Source of the DNA: Calothrix anomala FACHB-343 | Lineage (GTDB): Bacteria > Cyanobacteriota > Cyanobacteriia > Cyanobacteriales > Nostocaceae | Length of the DNA stretch: 64,000 nucleotides | Assembly (NCBI RefSeq): GCF_014696435.1 | Contig: NZ_JACJQG010000008.1 | Span: 1 to 64,000 of the forward strand | Reading direction: 5' to 3' | In this document: piece after piece, positions 28,201-36,148 of the stretch | Layout: every line of letters begins with the position of its first letter | Numbering within the stretch: the first letter of the stretch is position 1 | Made by a program: the position numbers and the translations under genes | Notes under the pieces: generated by a model | Told to the model about the DNA's origin: nothing | Database searches by the model: none | What the model saw: the letters and a program-made list of their open reading frames with translations, nothing else

Positions 28201-28348
28201 TGGCAAAACTTTAGCTTCCGCCAGTCTTGACAACACCATCAAATTGTGGAATCTGAGTCTTGATGATTTATTAGCGCAGGGTTGCAGTTGGCTGAAGGTT
28301 TATTTTATTACCCATCCTGATGAGGCGAAGGTGTGTCAGGGGAGGTAG
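25259..28348 (+). CDS. AAA-like ATPase with C-terminal WD40 propeller(s)
   Basis: A 1029-aa protein. Residues 1-255 are an AAA-like P-loop domain: Walker A NSRQMGKSS, Walker B IVIFIDEIDS, and the family's VGGSLPQDAPTYVRRQADD start. A Gly/Gln/Ser-rich insert (about 257-293) is encoded by intergenic-type repeats. Then come a helical region, a membrane segment near 483-503 (VGSVVLGLAVVGAVASLML), and ten WD40 repeats of exactly 42 aa (about 595-1000). The repeats are nearly identical and differ at a few positions (DS/DW/AP; N/I/R; G/V/L; N/K). The layout, nucleotide switch plus propeller, resembles STAND-type signalling proteins. The ligand is unknown. Confidence 0.88.
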   Translation: MTKYQYQVGGSLPQDAPTYVRRQADDDIYAGLTQGEFCYVLNSRQMGKSSLRVQVMRRLQDEGFACAAIDITAIGTADITPEQWYAGVIDSLVGSLNLYTSFDLETWWTENGLLSPVQRLSKFLETVLLKIITEKIVIFIDEIDSILSLAFNLDDFFAVIRDCYNRRATHADYNRLTFALIGVSTPSDLIQDKQRTPFNIGRAIDLTGFQLHEAEPLARGLAAVGDSGELMQAVLAWTGGQPFLTQKVCKLVVGEGGRGQGAGSRGQGAGSRGQGAGGQGEEESKIQNPKSKIELWVEDLVRRRIIENWEAQDEPEHLKTIRDRIMARGEERTGRLLALCQQIAQQGEIAADDSAEQTELRLTGLVVKRDGKLRIYNRIYAEVFKQEWSEKLLAKLRPYSDAFNAWVESQQQDESRLLRGKTLQDAQEWATGKSLSDLDYRFLAASQELEKRDVQRRLETEEQAKQVLAEANRKANRRIQVGSVVLGLAVVGAVASLMLAQYQLGQARVADEERKIALKATKLEQDGTNALRVFDTSGEIKGLLLAMQAVKTLKTLVKDKQPLAEYPAYSPLFNLQKIVFDIREQNSLEKHTDSVNSVVFSPDGKTLASASGDNTIKLWNRDTGKEISTMTGHSDWVNSVVFSPDGKTLASASGDNTIKLWNRETGKEISTMTGHSDWVNSVVFSPDGKTLASASVDNTIKLWNRETGKEISTMTGHSDSVISVVFSPDGKTLASASGDNTIKLWNRDTGKEISTMTGHSDSVISVVFSPDGKTLASASGDKTIKLWNRETGKEISTMTGHSDSVRSVVFSPDGKTLASASGDKTIKLWNRETGKEISTMTGHSDSVRSVVFSPDGKTLASASGDKTIKLWNRETGKEISTMTGHSDSVNSVVFSPDGKTLASASGDNTIKLWNRETGKEISTMTGHSDWVNSVVFSPDGKTLASASVDNTIKLWNRETGKEISTMTGHSAPVNSVVFSPDGKTLASASLDNTIKLWNLSLDDLLAQGCSWLKVYFITHPDEAKVCQGR
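26027..26137. repeat. Intergenic-type repeats inside the AAA-WD40 gene
   Basis: Tandem GGGGGCAGGGAGCA words are followed by AAAATCC heptamers (three copies). Both word types are otherwise found only in spacers (for example 29888-29918 and 39720-39755). Here they are in frame and encode a GRGQGAGS-type linker plus a short KIQNPKSKI tail between the AAA domain and the helical region. Confidence 0.85.
27041..28256 (+). repeat. Ten 126-bp WD40-coding repeats
   Basis: The phrase GTCAACAGCGTCGTCTTCAG and its GTCATC/GTCAGA variants recur every 126 bp from 27041, ten times. Most units differ by only a few bases, silent sites included, so the array expanded or was homogenised recently. The minus strand is also open across it. 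Confidence 0.92.
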
Positions 28349-28440
28349 GGGGAAGAGGGAGACAAGGAGGACACACTTCGGCTGCGCTCAGTGACTGGGG
28401 ACAAGGAGGACAGGGGAGCAAAGCACGAATGCAATAGGTC

Positions 28441-28504
28441 GTAGGGGCACGGCACCGATAAAATTATGTAATGCACCGAAAGATTATGGATGCCGTGCCC
28501 CTAC
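28441..28504. repeat. 64-bp GTAGGGGC element
   Basis: Perfect 14-bp inverted ends GTAGGGGCACGGCA/TGCCGTGCCCCTAC enclose 36 bp. It is the same type and size as the nested element at 20052. It lies 90 bp after the WD40 gene in a repeat-filled spacer (28349-28984). Confidence 0.75.
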
Positions 28505-28581
28505 AATTGGTCTGAACGCCAAGGGTATTTGAAGATAAATGTAGAGTAAAAAGCGATCGATTAGTAATTTAACAAGGCAAT

Positions 28582-28782
28582 TTCTGTTCTGAACTCGAAG
28601 TTTCTTGTTTGCAACGAGAATGTTCCTGTTCTGAACTCGAAGTTTCTTATTTAGAACGAGAATGTTCCTGTTTGGAAGGAGAATGTTTCTGTTCTAAACA
28701 AGAATGTTCATGTTCCGAACTCGAAGTTTCGTGTTCGGAACTCGGAGTTTCGTGTTCCGAACTCGGAGTTTCATGTTCCGAA
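28582..28782. repeat. 21-bp repeat array downstream of the WD40 gene
   Basis: About nine units related to GAACTCGAAGTTTCATGTTCC in the same orientation as the array at 24872. Here some are more diverged (AACGAGAATGTTCCTGTT). The last four are almost identical to the upstream array. A 61-codon plus-strand ORF across it is repeat-encoded and not a real gene. Confidence 0.8.
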
Positions 28783-28868
28783 GCTATTCGATGAGACTTT
28801 TTATCTGAGAGGAAGCGTAGACTTGTCTTGTCGTAGGGGACTTACAAAAAATAAATTACCCATATTTC

Positions 28869-28924
28869 GTAGTGCGAGCATCTTGCTCGCTTTTGAACAC
28901 CAGCGAGCGAGACGCTCGCACTAC
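28869..28924. repeat. GTAGTGCGAGC hairpin element
   Basis: GTAGTGCGAGC-x2-CTTGCTCGC and GCGAGCGAG-x2-GCTCGCACTAC pair over about 22 bp around a 12-nt loop. The flanks AAATAAATTACCCATA and AAATTTATTGGGTATTT extend the pairing with mismatches. It lies 60 bp downstream of the Uma2 gene's stop. Confidence 0.7.
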
Positions 28925-28984
28925 AAATTTATTGGGTATTTAAAAAAATGCATGTCCCTAGACATCGCGCTTCTTTCCCACAAC

Positions 28985-29755
28985 TTAAATATCCGGTTCA
29001 ACTCCTAAAGCTTTTAATTGGGCGGCTAATTTTTCTAAACGTTGTTGAGCTAATTCTTTCTCTTGGCGTTCCTGTTCAGCTTGCTGTTGAGCTAATTCCT
29101 TCTCTTGACGTTCCTTAGCTGCTAACTCCGAACCCCAAAGCAATAATTCCCCTGCTTCATCCCACCAACGCAACCAGAAACCCGTGCGATTTTCCCGAAC
29201 TCCTTCCCAGATACCCAAAAACAGACTCATCTCAGGAATCCAATAACGCTGATTCGCATCTGCTGGTTGCAGTTGATAATGTCCAGAATTATCAAGGCGA
29301 TAAAATTCTAACACTCCGCCATCTGGTTCAAAAATGGCATAATTTGGTATTTTTAATACTTGTTCATAATAAAACCATTTACCAGGCGGATAGGTTGGTT
29401 TGCTGGAATACTCGCTACCTTCCGTATCCGAGATAAATTCCATGACAATTACTGGTATATCGCCCTGGAGTTGTGGCGTATAACTCCGCTTAACTTCTTC
29501 TCTTGACACCCTAATTGCTGGTACATACCCCCAATCTGGCGCTTTAACGACGATTCGCCCATTAACAGTGGCGCAAATACCGTAATTAGTCGTAGTTAAA
29601 GCATTAGCCGATAATTTTCCAGCTAATTCTAAGCTTTCTGTAAGCGCTGCGGCTAAAAGCGGCTGATTAATATTGTCCACAGGTTCATCGTCTAATACAA
29701 AATCATCCGGTAACTTTTCCCAGGTAACTTGGTAAGCGGCTGCGTTAGCTAGCAT
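28985..29755 (-). CDS. Uma2-family (DUF820) protein with coiled-coil tail
   Basis: A 256-aa protein of the Uma2/DUF820 family, a PD-(D/E)XK-like fold that is greatly expanded in cyanobacteria; no member in this organism type has a firm role that I know. Family segments are APDWGYVPAI, IPVIVMEFISD and the Tyr-rich GKWFYYEQVLKIPNYAIFEP. The C-terminus (about 205-250) is a heptad-like ERQEKELAQQQAEQ coiled coil, common in this family. It is alone on its strand, and its spacer toward the next gene is all repeat. Confidence 0.85.
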   Translation of the reverse strand: MLANAAAYQVTWEKLPDDFVLDDEPVDNINQPLLAAALTESLELAGKLSANALTTTNYGICATVNGRIVVKAPDWGYVPAIRVSREEVKRSYTPQLQGDIPVIVMEFISDTEGSEYSSKPTYPPGKWFYYEQVLKIPNYAIFEPDGGVLEFYRLDNSGHYQLQPADANQRYWIPEMSLFLGIWEGVRENRTGFWLRWWDEAGELLLWGSELAAKERQEKELAQQQAEQERQEKELAQQRLEKLAAQLKALGVEPDI

Positions 29756-29759
29756 AATT

Positions 29760-29982
29760 CGGTTAGGGGCTAGGGGCTAGGGGCTAGGGAAGGGGGACAA
29801 GGAGGACAAGGGGGACAAGGGGGACAAGGGGGACAAGGAGGACAAAGAATTTTAGATTTTAGATTTGCGATTTTGGATTCTAATATAAATCTAAAATCCA
29901 AAATCCAAAATCCAAAATTGTTTCAATGCCCAATGCCCAATGCCCCATGCCCAATGCCCCATGCCCAATGCCCCATGCCCAT
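29760..29982. repeat. Stacked tandem repeats
   Basis: Successive runs of GGGGCTA, GACAAGGGG, TCTAAAATCC/AAAATCC and ATGCCCA(T/A) words fill the whole 229-bp spacer between the Uma2 and barrel genes. No gene or regulatory site can be seen. Confidence 0.8.
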
Positions 29983-29984
29983 CT

Positions 29985-31589
29985 TCAAAACTGACCTAAT
30001 TGCAATCTATAATTCAAACTGAAGAACCAAGCATCAAAGTTAATATTTTGTGACGTAGAATCCCCAAAACTCACGCCGCCCTGGAGATTCAAACTACTAT
30101 CCTTCGACACGCGATAATTTAAATGCCCAAATAACCGATGAAATTGGTCTTCTCGCGCATCTGGGCGATTGGTAAAATCGGAAAAGTTGAACTGGTAGTT
30201 AACTCCGACTTGTAGCGGTTGTTGCAAGTAGTAGCTTAAAGATAACCATAAGGAGTTAACGATCCGACTGCGGTTATCGGGATCGGAGAAGTTGAAACTC
30301 AATTCATAGAAGCTATCCACGAATAATTTAGAACTGAGGGGATCTCGTCGTCCTAAAGACAGCCTGACTGTATTTTCATTCAAAAAGCGATCGCCTGCTT
30401 TAAAGTTATTCCCATTGTTGGCATAAAACAAATATTGATTACTCCAACTGAGTTCGCCATACATCCGCCGCGATAGCTGGCGATACAAACTCACGTTAAA
30501 TCGCAATTGATTGTAATCATAAACTGATTGGTCAAAGTAATGAATCTGATTAGCATCAATCGATCCACTTATAAAAGTCTTAGGATTTAAAGGTAAATAA
30601 CTAGAAGCTAAAGTTAGCCCATAAAAAATTAAGCTATCTTGTATCGGGTCAACACTAGCAGAAAAAATATTACTGGAATAAAAGTAACCCAGGCGGGCTT
30701 GTAGAGAACCTATCGGTTTAAACCGAACTACAGGCTTTTCTTGTGGTATGGGTGGCTGTTGTTCTAAAGGCGGTGGAGTGGGTATTTGTCTGGGTTTTAC
30801 CCGCAATCCCAATTCTAAATTCCCTAGATCTGGTAAAGACTGTGTTTGTTGTTGCAATACCTGGATTAAATTCTGGAGTCTTTGATTGTAATCACTCTGG
30901 GGAGTATCTAAAAGTTGCTCTATTTGTCCTGGAGAAGGAATAGGAACATTATTACCCGGTAAGGATTCTAACGGTGGCGGATCGCTTTGCTTTTGCAAAT
31001 CGCCAGTATTATCATCGTTGGGTGTATCGGGTTGAGGGTTATCGGGTTGTGGGTTATTGGGTTGTGGATTGTTTGGATTTGGTGATGCTGGTGCTGGTGT
31101 TCCATCACTCACCCTTTGTGACAGTAAACTTTTTAAACCAATCGATTGTTGACATATATCAACTGGACAGTTGCTAGCAGTCGCTGACTGTAAAGACTGA
31201 TTTGACTCAGAAAATTTCTCACTCTCTATATCTTCTGGCTGAAAACAGCTTTCCCCCTGACTAAACTCAGCCATATCTATCTGCTCAGGAGGAGAAATAT
31301 TTGGTTCTAGCTTGATAGATGAGTAAATGCGATTTGTCTGTGCTAACTTCCGCAGTTCCGAATCCGATCCCAGAACATTAGTTACCTCTTGTCCCTGTTG
31401 CTGACATTGCCGTTCAGCCTTCTTTGGGCTTTCTCCCAATGCTACCTGCTGCGGAGGTTCCCCTACAGTTGGCGACTCTACATGAGTATTTTCAGCCCAT
31501 GCTGTATCTAATTTGGTGCCTAGTTGTACTACACCATTAGTAGTGAAGAAAATCGCAAATAAAAAACTTTTCCAGCCCTGGGGTTGCAT
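29985..31589 (-). CDS. Putative outer-membrane beta-barrel protein
   Basis: A 534-aa protein with a probable signal peptide (about 1-30, SFLFAIFFTTNGVV) and a long Pro/Gln/Asn-rich middle (SPNPNNPQPNNPQPDNPQ). The C-terminal domain of about 250 residues has alternating hydrophobic strands (LQARLGYFYSSNIF, LRFNVSLYRQL, GELSWSNQYLFY, LSLSYYLQQPLQVGVNYQF). The last residue is Phe, the signature that the BAM machinery recognises. I recognise no named family. It is transcribed divergently from a FecR-domain gene with a 538-bp spacer, so the two may share regulation. Confidence 0.7.
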   Translation of the reverse strand: MQPQGWKSFLFAIFFTTNGVVQLGTKLDTAWAENTHVESPTVGEPPQQVALGESPKKAERQCQQQGQEVTNVLGSDSELRKLAQTNRIYSSIKLEPNISPPEQIDMAEFSQGESCFQPEDIESEKFSESNQSLQSATASNCPVDICQQSIGLKSLLSQRVSDGTPAPASPNPNNPQPNNPQPDNPQPDTPNDDNTGDLQKQSDPPPLESLPGNNVPIPSPGQIEQLLDTPQSDYNQRLQNLIQVLQQQTQSLPDLGNLELGLRVKPRQIPTPPPLEQQPPIPQEKPVVRFKPIGSLQARLGYFYSSNIFSASVDPIQDSLIFYGLTLASSYLPLNPKTFISGSIDANQIHYFDQSVYDYNQLRFNVSLYRQLSRRMYGELSWSNQYLFYANNGNNFKAGDRFLNENTVRLSLGRRDPLSSKLFVDSFYELSFNFSDPDNRSRIVNSLWLSLSYYLQQPLQVGVNYQFNFSDFTNRPDAREDQFHRLFGHLNYRVSKDSSLNLQGGVSFGDSTSQNINFDAWFFSLNYRLQLGQF

Positions 31590-32127
31590 CTTTGATGGCG
31601 TTGATCGCGTTTGGCAAACGTAGATTCACAAGCAGACTCGGAAATTCCCAATAGTAATTTTAAATTCCCGACCAACTCATCCCTGATAATCAATTGCTTT
31701 TAGTACAGCAAAATGTAAGTACACCGAGCGTTTAACATTTAACAAAATCCGCCGCTCAAAGTCTTTCCAGTTTTTGATTTGGGACTTTAAACTGCCGCAG
31801 TTGCCCATAAGGCTTGACCACAAGCTAGCGGTAATAGTTTTCAAAACTTAATTGCAACATTCAAGAATACTATATATTATCTTTATACTTATTTAACTCA
31901 AAATTTAAAGATATTAATTTTTTATATATTTCTAGATATTTATATACTAAGCTTAAAACTATCATGATAATATATCCGCTCGTTTCATTAAAATCCGCTA
32001 ATCGAAGTTAGCATTGCAACTGACTTAAAGTTTAAGTAAAGTATAAAAAATAACTAAATTATCGATTGCAGCGGAAAATGAGTCTTTAACTAAGTTGATA
32101 GCGAAAAATTTTTTGAGTTCCTAAATT
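31590..32127. other. AT-rich divergent promoter region
   Basis: 538 bp between the barrel gene and the FecR gene. The middle (31860-31960) is very AT-rich with TATATA-like words (ATACTATATATTATC, TTTTTTATATATTTC), suitable for promoters of both genes. I see no ORF, hairpin or clear operator. Confidence 0.4.
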
Positions 32128-33708
32128 ATGTTGCCTAAATTTTTCCCACTTTTAGCAATCAGTTTATGGGGAGTTGTAGTGTTACCTTGGTCACAACCAG
32201 TAAATGCAGCTACACCCTTGACAAGAGCAGAAATTAGAGATCTGCGAAACTTAGTCCAGCTAATTCCTAAAAATAGTCCTAAGAGGCGTCCAGCACGCAA
32301 ATTAGATCCCATGACTCCTGGTGATGGATTATCTACAGGACGCGCATCCTTAGCAGATTTACGCTTTAACGATGGTTCTTTAGCGAGAGTTGGGGAACAG
32401 GCGATATTTCGGTTTTTACCGAAAACTCGTAATTTTCGCTTATCTAATGGCACAGTTTTACTGCTGATTCCCCCAGGAAGGGGACAAACACGGATTCACA
32501 CACCAAATGCAGCTGCTGCAATTCGCGGTTCAGCATTATTTGTCCGCTACGACGAAGCTACGGATACCACAATCGTGGGTGCATTGACAAATAGTGGTAT
32601 AGAAGTATCTAACAAGCATTCTCAAGGTAGGGTACTAGAAGCTGGACAACTGATGGTAATTGTCAAAGACAAAATCCAAGGGTTGTACGATTTTGATTTA
32701 AGAACTTTTTATGAAACTAGCGATTTAGTCAGAGGGCTGGATTTAACTAGACAAAATCTTGCACCAACTCCCGATCCTGCGATCGCTAGCGTTCAAGCTG
32801 AAACATCAGCCGCCCTAGCTACACAAACCCCAATAGCTAAGGGTGACGGAGTCCTAGAAAATCCATCATTCTTACAGCTAACAGCCACGTCTTCATCAGA
32901 AGCTGAATCTTCAGCCAGCAACGATGACGAAAATACCAGCACTAGCAGTAGCAATCAAGAGGAAGCTAGCGTCAACCCAAGTCAAGAGAATCTGAATGTA
33001 GACTCTCTTGTGGACACAGGGGAAGTCCAAGTAACTGGGCAGTTAGGTAACAATACTAACAATACTAATAACAATAGTATAAATATTCCTCAACAACCTC
33101 AGCCCAATAACAACCCAGGCAATAACACCGGGAACAACCCAGGTAATAACACCGGGAACGACCCAGGCAATAACACCAATAACAACCCAGGTAATAACAC
33201 CGGGAACAACCCAGGTAATAACACCGGGAACGACCCAGGCAATAACACCGGGAACGACCCAGGTAATAACACCGGGAACAACCCAGGTAATAACACCGGG
33301 AACGACCCAGGCAATAACACCGGGAACAACCCAGGTAATAACACCGGGAACGACCCAGGTAATAACACCGGGAACGACCCAGGTAATAACACCGGGAACA
33401 ACCCAGGCAATAACACCGGGAACGACCCAGGTAATAACACCGGGAACAACCCAGGTAATAACACCGGGAACGACCCAGGTAATAACACCGGGAACAACCC
33501 AGGCAATAACACCGGGAACGACCCAGGCAATAACACCGGGAACAACCCAGGTAATAACACCGGGAACGACCCAGGCAATAACACCGGGAACGACCCAGGC
33601 AATAACACCGGGAACGACCCAGGCAATAACACCGGGAACGACCCAGGCAATAACACCGGGAACGGCGGACAACCTGATTTACCTGAAGACGACAGACCAA
33701 GCACATAA
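32128..33708 (+). CDS. Exported FecR-domain protein with Asn/Gly/Pro minisatellite tail
   Basis: A 526-aa protein. It has a signal peptide (about 1-27, ending QPVNAA), then a FecR domain at about 60-190 (DGLSTGRASLADLRFNDGSLARV, IHTPNAAAAIRGSALFVRYD, GQLMVIVKD). In FecR itself this domain senses and transmits a signal in the periplasm, but here there is no sigma factor nearby and no transmembrane segment beyond the signal, so a structural or polysaccharide-linked role is as likely. The C-terminal 190 residues are about 23 copies of an 8-residue unit P-G-N-N-T-G-N-(N/D). It is divergent from the outer-membrane barrel gene. Confidence 0.8.
   Translation: MLPKFFPLLAISLWGVVVLPWSQPVNAATPLTRAEIRDLRNLVQLIPKNSPKRRPARKLDPMTPGDGLSTGRASLADLRFNDGSLARVGEQAIFRFLPKTRNFRLSNGTVLLLIPPGRGQTRIHTPNAAAAIRGSALFVRYDEATDTTIVGALTNSGIEVSNKHSQGRVLEAGQLMVIVKDKIQGLYDFDLRTFYETSDLVRGLDLTRQNLAPTPDPAIASVQAETSAALATQTPIAKGDGVLENPSFLQLTATSSSEAESSASNDDENTSTSSSNQEEASVNPSQENLNVDSLVDTGEVQVTGQLGNNTNNTNNNSINIPQQPQPNNNPGNNTGNNPGNNTGNDPGNNTNNNPGNNTGNNPGNNTGNDPGNNTGNDPGNNTGNNPGNNTGNDPGNNTGNNPGNNTGNDPGNNTGNDPGNNTGNNPGNNTGNDPGNNTGNNPGNNTGNDPGNNTGNNPGNNTGNDPGNNTGNNPGNNTGNDPGNNTGNDPGNNTGNDPGNNTGNDPGNNTGNGGQPDLPEDDRPST
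33112..33663 (+). repeat. 24-bp minisatellite in the FecR gene
   Basis: About 23 units of CCAGG(C/T)AATAACACCGGGAAC plus AAC or GAC. Units differ almost only at two sites: AAC versus GAC (Asn/Asp) and GGC versus GGT (silent). No frame on either strand contains a stop, which gives long false minus-strand ORFs. Confidence 0.92.
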
Positions 33709-33919
33709 ACATGAAATCAAAGGTGTAACCAGCGAGGAAAGCAGTCTAATACTGCTTTTCAAAGCAAAGTCCCCTTAGTCCCCATAAAAGCATCTGCTAA
33801 GGCTAGATTAAATCAAGAAAGGAAATTACTGAGGTTGCTAAATTATCTTTTGTACTCCAATCTAATCTGCCTTGTAAGTCTTCAGAAGCTTAATTGTTGC
33901 GACAGAAATAGAGAAATTT

Positions 33920-35299
33920 ATGACATTTGATTACGACTTGTTCGTTATTGGTGCGGGTTCAGGGGGTTTAGCAGCTTCTAAGCGCGCTGCTAGCTATGGG
34001 GCGAAAGTGGCGATCGCAGAAAATGATCTAGTTGGCGGGACTTGTGTAATTCGCGGTTGCGTTCCCAAAAAACTCATGGTGTACGCTTCCCATTTCCCGG
34101 CGCTGTTCAATCATGCAGCAGGTTATGGTTGGCAAGTCGGGGAGACAAAATTAAATTGGGAGCATTTCATTACATCCATAGATAAGGAAGTACGGCGATT
34201 ATCCCAATTACACATTAGCTTTTTAGAAAAAGCCGGAGTCACTCTGATACCCGATCGCGCTACTTTATTAGACACCCATACTGTAGAAGTTGGCGATCGC
34301 AAAATTACAGCCGATAAAATCTTAATTGCTGTCGGTGGGCGACCTGTAAAACCAGATTTACCGGGGATGGAATATGCTATTACCTCTAACGAAATCTTTC
34401 ATCTCAAGGAACAACCAAAGCACATAGCCATTATTGGTGCTGGTTATATCGGTACAGAATTTGCTTGTATCATGCGCGGTTTAGGTTCCCAAGTCACGCA
34501 GATTATTCGCAAAGACATAATTTTGAAAGGTTTTGATGAAGATATCCGCACGGGAATTCAAGAGGGAATGGTAAATCATGGTATTCGCATCATCCAAAAT
34601 AACGTGGTGACTGCAGTAGAAAAAGTGCCGGAAGGTATCAAGTTAACATTGTCAGACGAAAATACAGAACCAATAATTGCTGATGTATTTCTCGTTGCTA
34701 CCGGTCGCATTCCCAATGTAGAAGGCTTAGGTTTAGAAAATGCTGGGGTAGAAGTTGTTACCAGTAAAATGGATGGCCCCGGATACAGCACCGCACAAGC
34801 GATCGCAGTTAACGAATACAGTCAAACTAATCAACCCAATATTTTTGCTGTGGGTGATGTCACCGATCGCTTAAATTTAACACCAGTCGCCATTGGTGAA
34901 GGACGCGCCTTTGCAGATAGCGAATTTGGCAATAATCGCCGCGAATTTAGTCACGAAAATGTCGCCACAGCCATCTTTGCTAATCCCGAAGCCGCTACAG
35001 TTGGTTTAACAGAAGCCGAAGCCAAAACCAAGCTAGGTGATGAAGGTGTGAAAATTTTCCGTACCCGCTTCCGGCCGATGTACTACAGTTTAACTGGTGC
35101 CCAAGAAAGAACCATGATGAAGTTAGTAGTGGATGCGAATACCGACAGAGTTTTGGGCGCACACATGGTAGGAGATAGCGCCGCCGAAATTATTCAAGGT
35201 ATCGCCATCGCCGTAAAAATGGGCGCAACCAAAAAAGACTTTGATGCTACTGTGGGTATCCATCCCTCAGCCGCCGAAGAATTTGTCACAATGCGGTAA
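33920..35299 (+). CDS. gor: Glutathione-disulfide reductase
   Basis: A 459-aa flavoenzyme reducing glutathione disulfide with NAD(P)H. The FAD-binding GAGSGG is at residues 11-16. The redox-active disulfide is C42/C47 in GGTCVIRGCVPKK. The second Rossmann motif is GAGYIGTEFA, then ATGRIPN and FAVGDVTD. The dimer-interface active-site His is in GIHPSAAEE at the C-terminus. This matches Gor rather than dihydrolipoamide or mercuric reductase (C-x4-C with IRGCVPKK). It is followed by a 22-bp palindrome and the YqiA-like gene, and fits with gshA in this window. Confidence 0.94.
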   Translation: MTFDYDLFVIGAGSGGLAASKRAASYGAKVAIAENDLVGGTCVIRGCVPKKLMVYASHFPALFNHAAGYGWQVGETKLNWEHFITSIDKEVRRLSQLHISFLEKAGVTLIPDRATLLDTHTVEVGDRKITADKILIAVGGRPVKPDLPGMEYAITSNEIFHLKEQPKHIAIIGAGYIGTEFACIMRGLGSQVTQIIRKDIILKGFDEDIRTGIQEGMVNHGIRIIQNNVVTAVEKVPEGIKLTLSDENTEPIIADVFLVATGRIPNVEGLGLENAGVEVVTSKMDGPGYSTAQAIAVNEYSQTNQPNIFAVGDVTDRLNLTPVAIGEGRAFADSEFGNNRREFSHENVATAIFANPEAATVGLTEAEAKTKLGDEGVKIFRTRFRPMYYSLTGAQERTMMKLVVDANTDRVLGAHMVGDSAAEIIQGIAIAVKMGATKKDFDATVGIHPSAAEEFVTMR

Positions 35300-35305
35300 A
35301 TTTTG

Positions 35306-35327
35306 TACAGACGCGATCGCGTCTGTA
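35306..35327. repeat. Perfect 22-bp palindrome around HIP1
   Basis: TACAGACGCGATCGCGTCTGTA is its own complement and contains HIP1. It lies 7 bp after the gor stop and 26 bp before the next gene. It could act as a terminator hairpin, but it belongs to the ACAGACGCGAT family also found at 39926, 51435, 53542 and 62204. Confidence 0.75.
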
Positions 35328-35352
35328 TATAAAATACTCGCCAATCAAAATT

Positions 35353-36003
35353 TTGCATTACATCTACTTACACGGCTTTGCTTCTAGCCCAAATTCTGCC
35401 AAAGCACGAGATATGCGCGATCGCTTTGCCAGAATTAACACTACAATCAAAATTCCCGATCTCAACGCTGGTGATTTTTCTCACCTCACAATCACTCGTC
35501 AAATCGCTCAAGTTCTGGCAGAATTTCCCCGTGATTCTCAGCCACTAACCTTAATTGGTTCCAGTTTAGGTGGTTTAACTGCAGCCCATATTGGGCAAAA
35601 ATCCTTACAAGTACAGCGTTTAGTCTTATTAGCACCAGCCTTTGGGTTTTTATCCCATTGGTTAGCAAAACTCGGAGAAGAAAAAATCCAACGTTGGCAA
35701 CAAGAGAAATATCTCCCGGTGTATCACTATAAAGAAGGACGAGAACTGCCATTACACTACGATTTTTTAATAGATGCTGCCCAATATCAAGAAAATGGAT
35801 TAAAACGCCCAATTCCTACCTTAATTTTGCATGGAACCGAAGATGAAGTCATTCCCATATCAGCTAGTCGTGAATATGCGCGATTGCGTCCTTGGGTAGA
35901 GTTAATCGAACTCGACAGCGATCACAGTTTGGGAAATGTCACAGAAGAAATATGGCAAGCAATTCACCGCTTTTGCCAATTACCCGAAAGCTGTAAAATT
36001 TGA
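35353..36003 (+). CDS. YqiA/YcfP-type alpha/beta hydrolase
   Basis: A 216-aa small esterase-like protein. It begins at once with the family's YIYLHGFASSPNSAKA, and the nucleophile elbow is GSSLGGL. The acid is in GTEDEVIP and the His is in DSDHSLGN, so the triad is complete. The start is TTG at 35353: there is no upstream ATG, and the TTG precedes the conserved first strand directly. It follows gor by 53 bp on the same strand and may be co-transcribed. Substrate unknown. Confidence 0.82.
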   Translation: MHYIYLHGFASSPNSAKARDMRDRFARINTTIKIPDLNAGDFSHLTITRQIAQVLAEFPRDSQPLTLIGSSLGGLTAAHIGQKSLQVQRLVLLAPAFGFLSHWLAKLGEEKIQRWQQEKYLPVYHYKEGRELPLHYDFLIDAAQYQENGLKRPIPTLILHGTEDEVIPISASREYARLRPWVELIELDSDHSLGNVTEEIWQAIHRFCQLPESCKI

Positions 36004-36148
36004 AAAATTAGTCATTTGTTAGAGACGCGATAACCCTTGTCTTTACAATTGTCAGTTGTTAATTGTTTTACTCATCAGCAATAACTATTGACCATTGACC
36101 ATTGACTTTTGACTCTTACTCAATGCCCCATGCCCATAAACTAAACTT

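Noticed and set aside
26764-28242. 492-codon ORF antisense to the WD40 repeats
   Set aside because: An open antisense frame follows from one stop-free 126-bp unit repeated ten times; the sense strand encodes canonical WD40 repeats.
28609-28794. 61-codon plus-strand ORF rich in Cys, Ser and Glu
   Set aside because: Same 21-bp repeat family; a Cys-rich peptide or RiPP precursor was considered, but the Cys pattern is a by-product of the repeat.
33043-33712. Three long minus-strand ORFs opposite the FecR gene
   Set aside because: The 24-bp unit has no stop in any frame, so all frames stay open.
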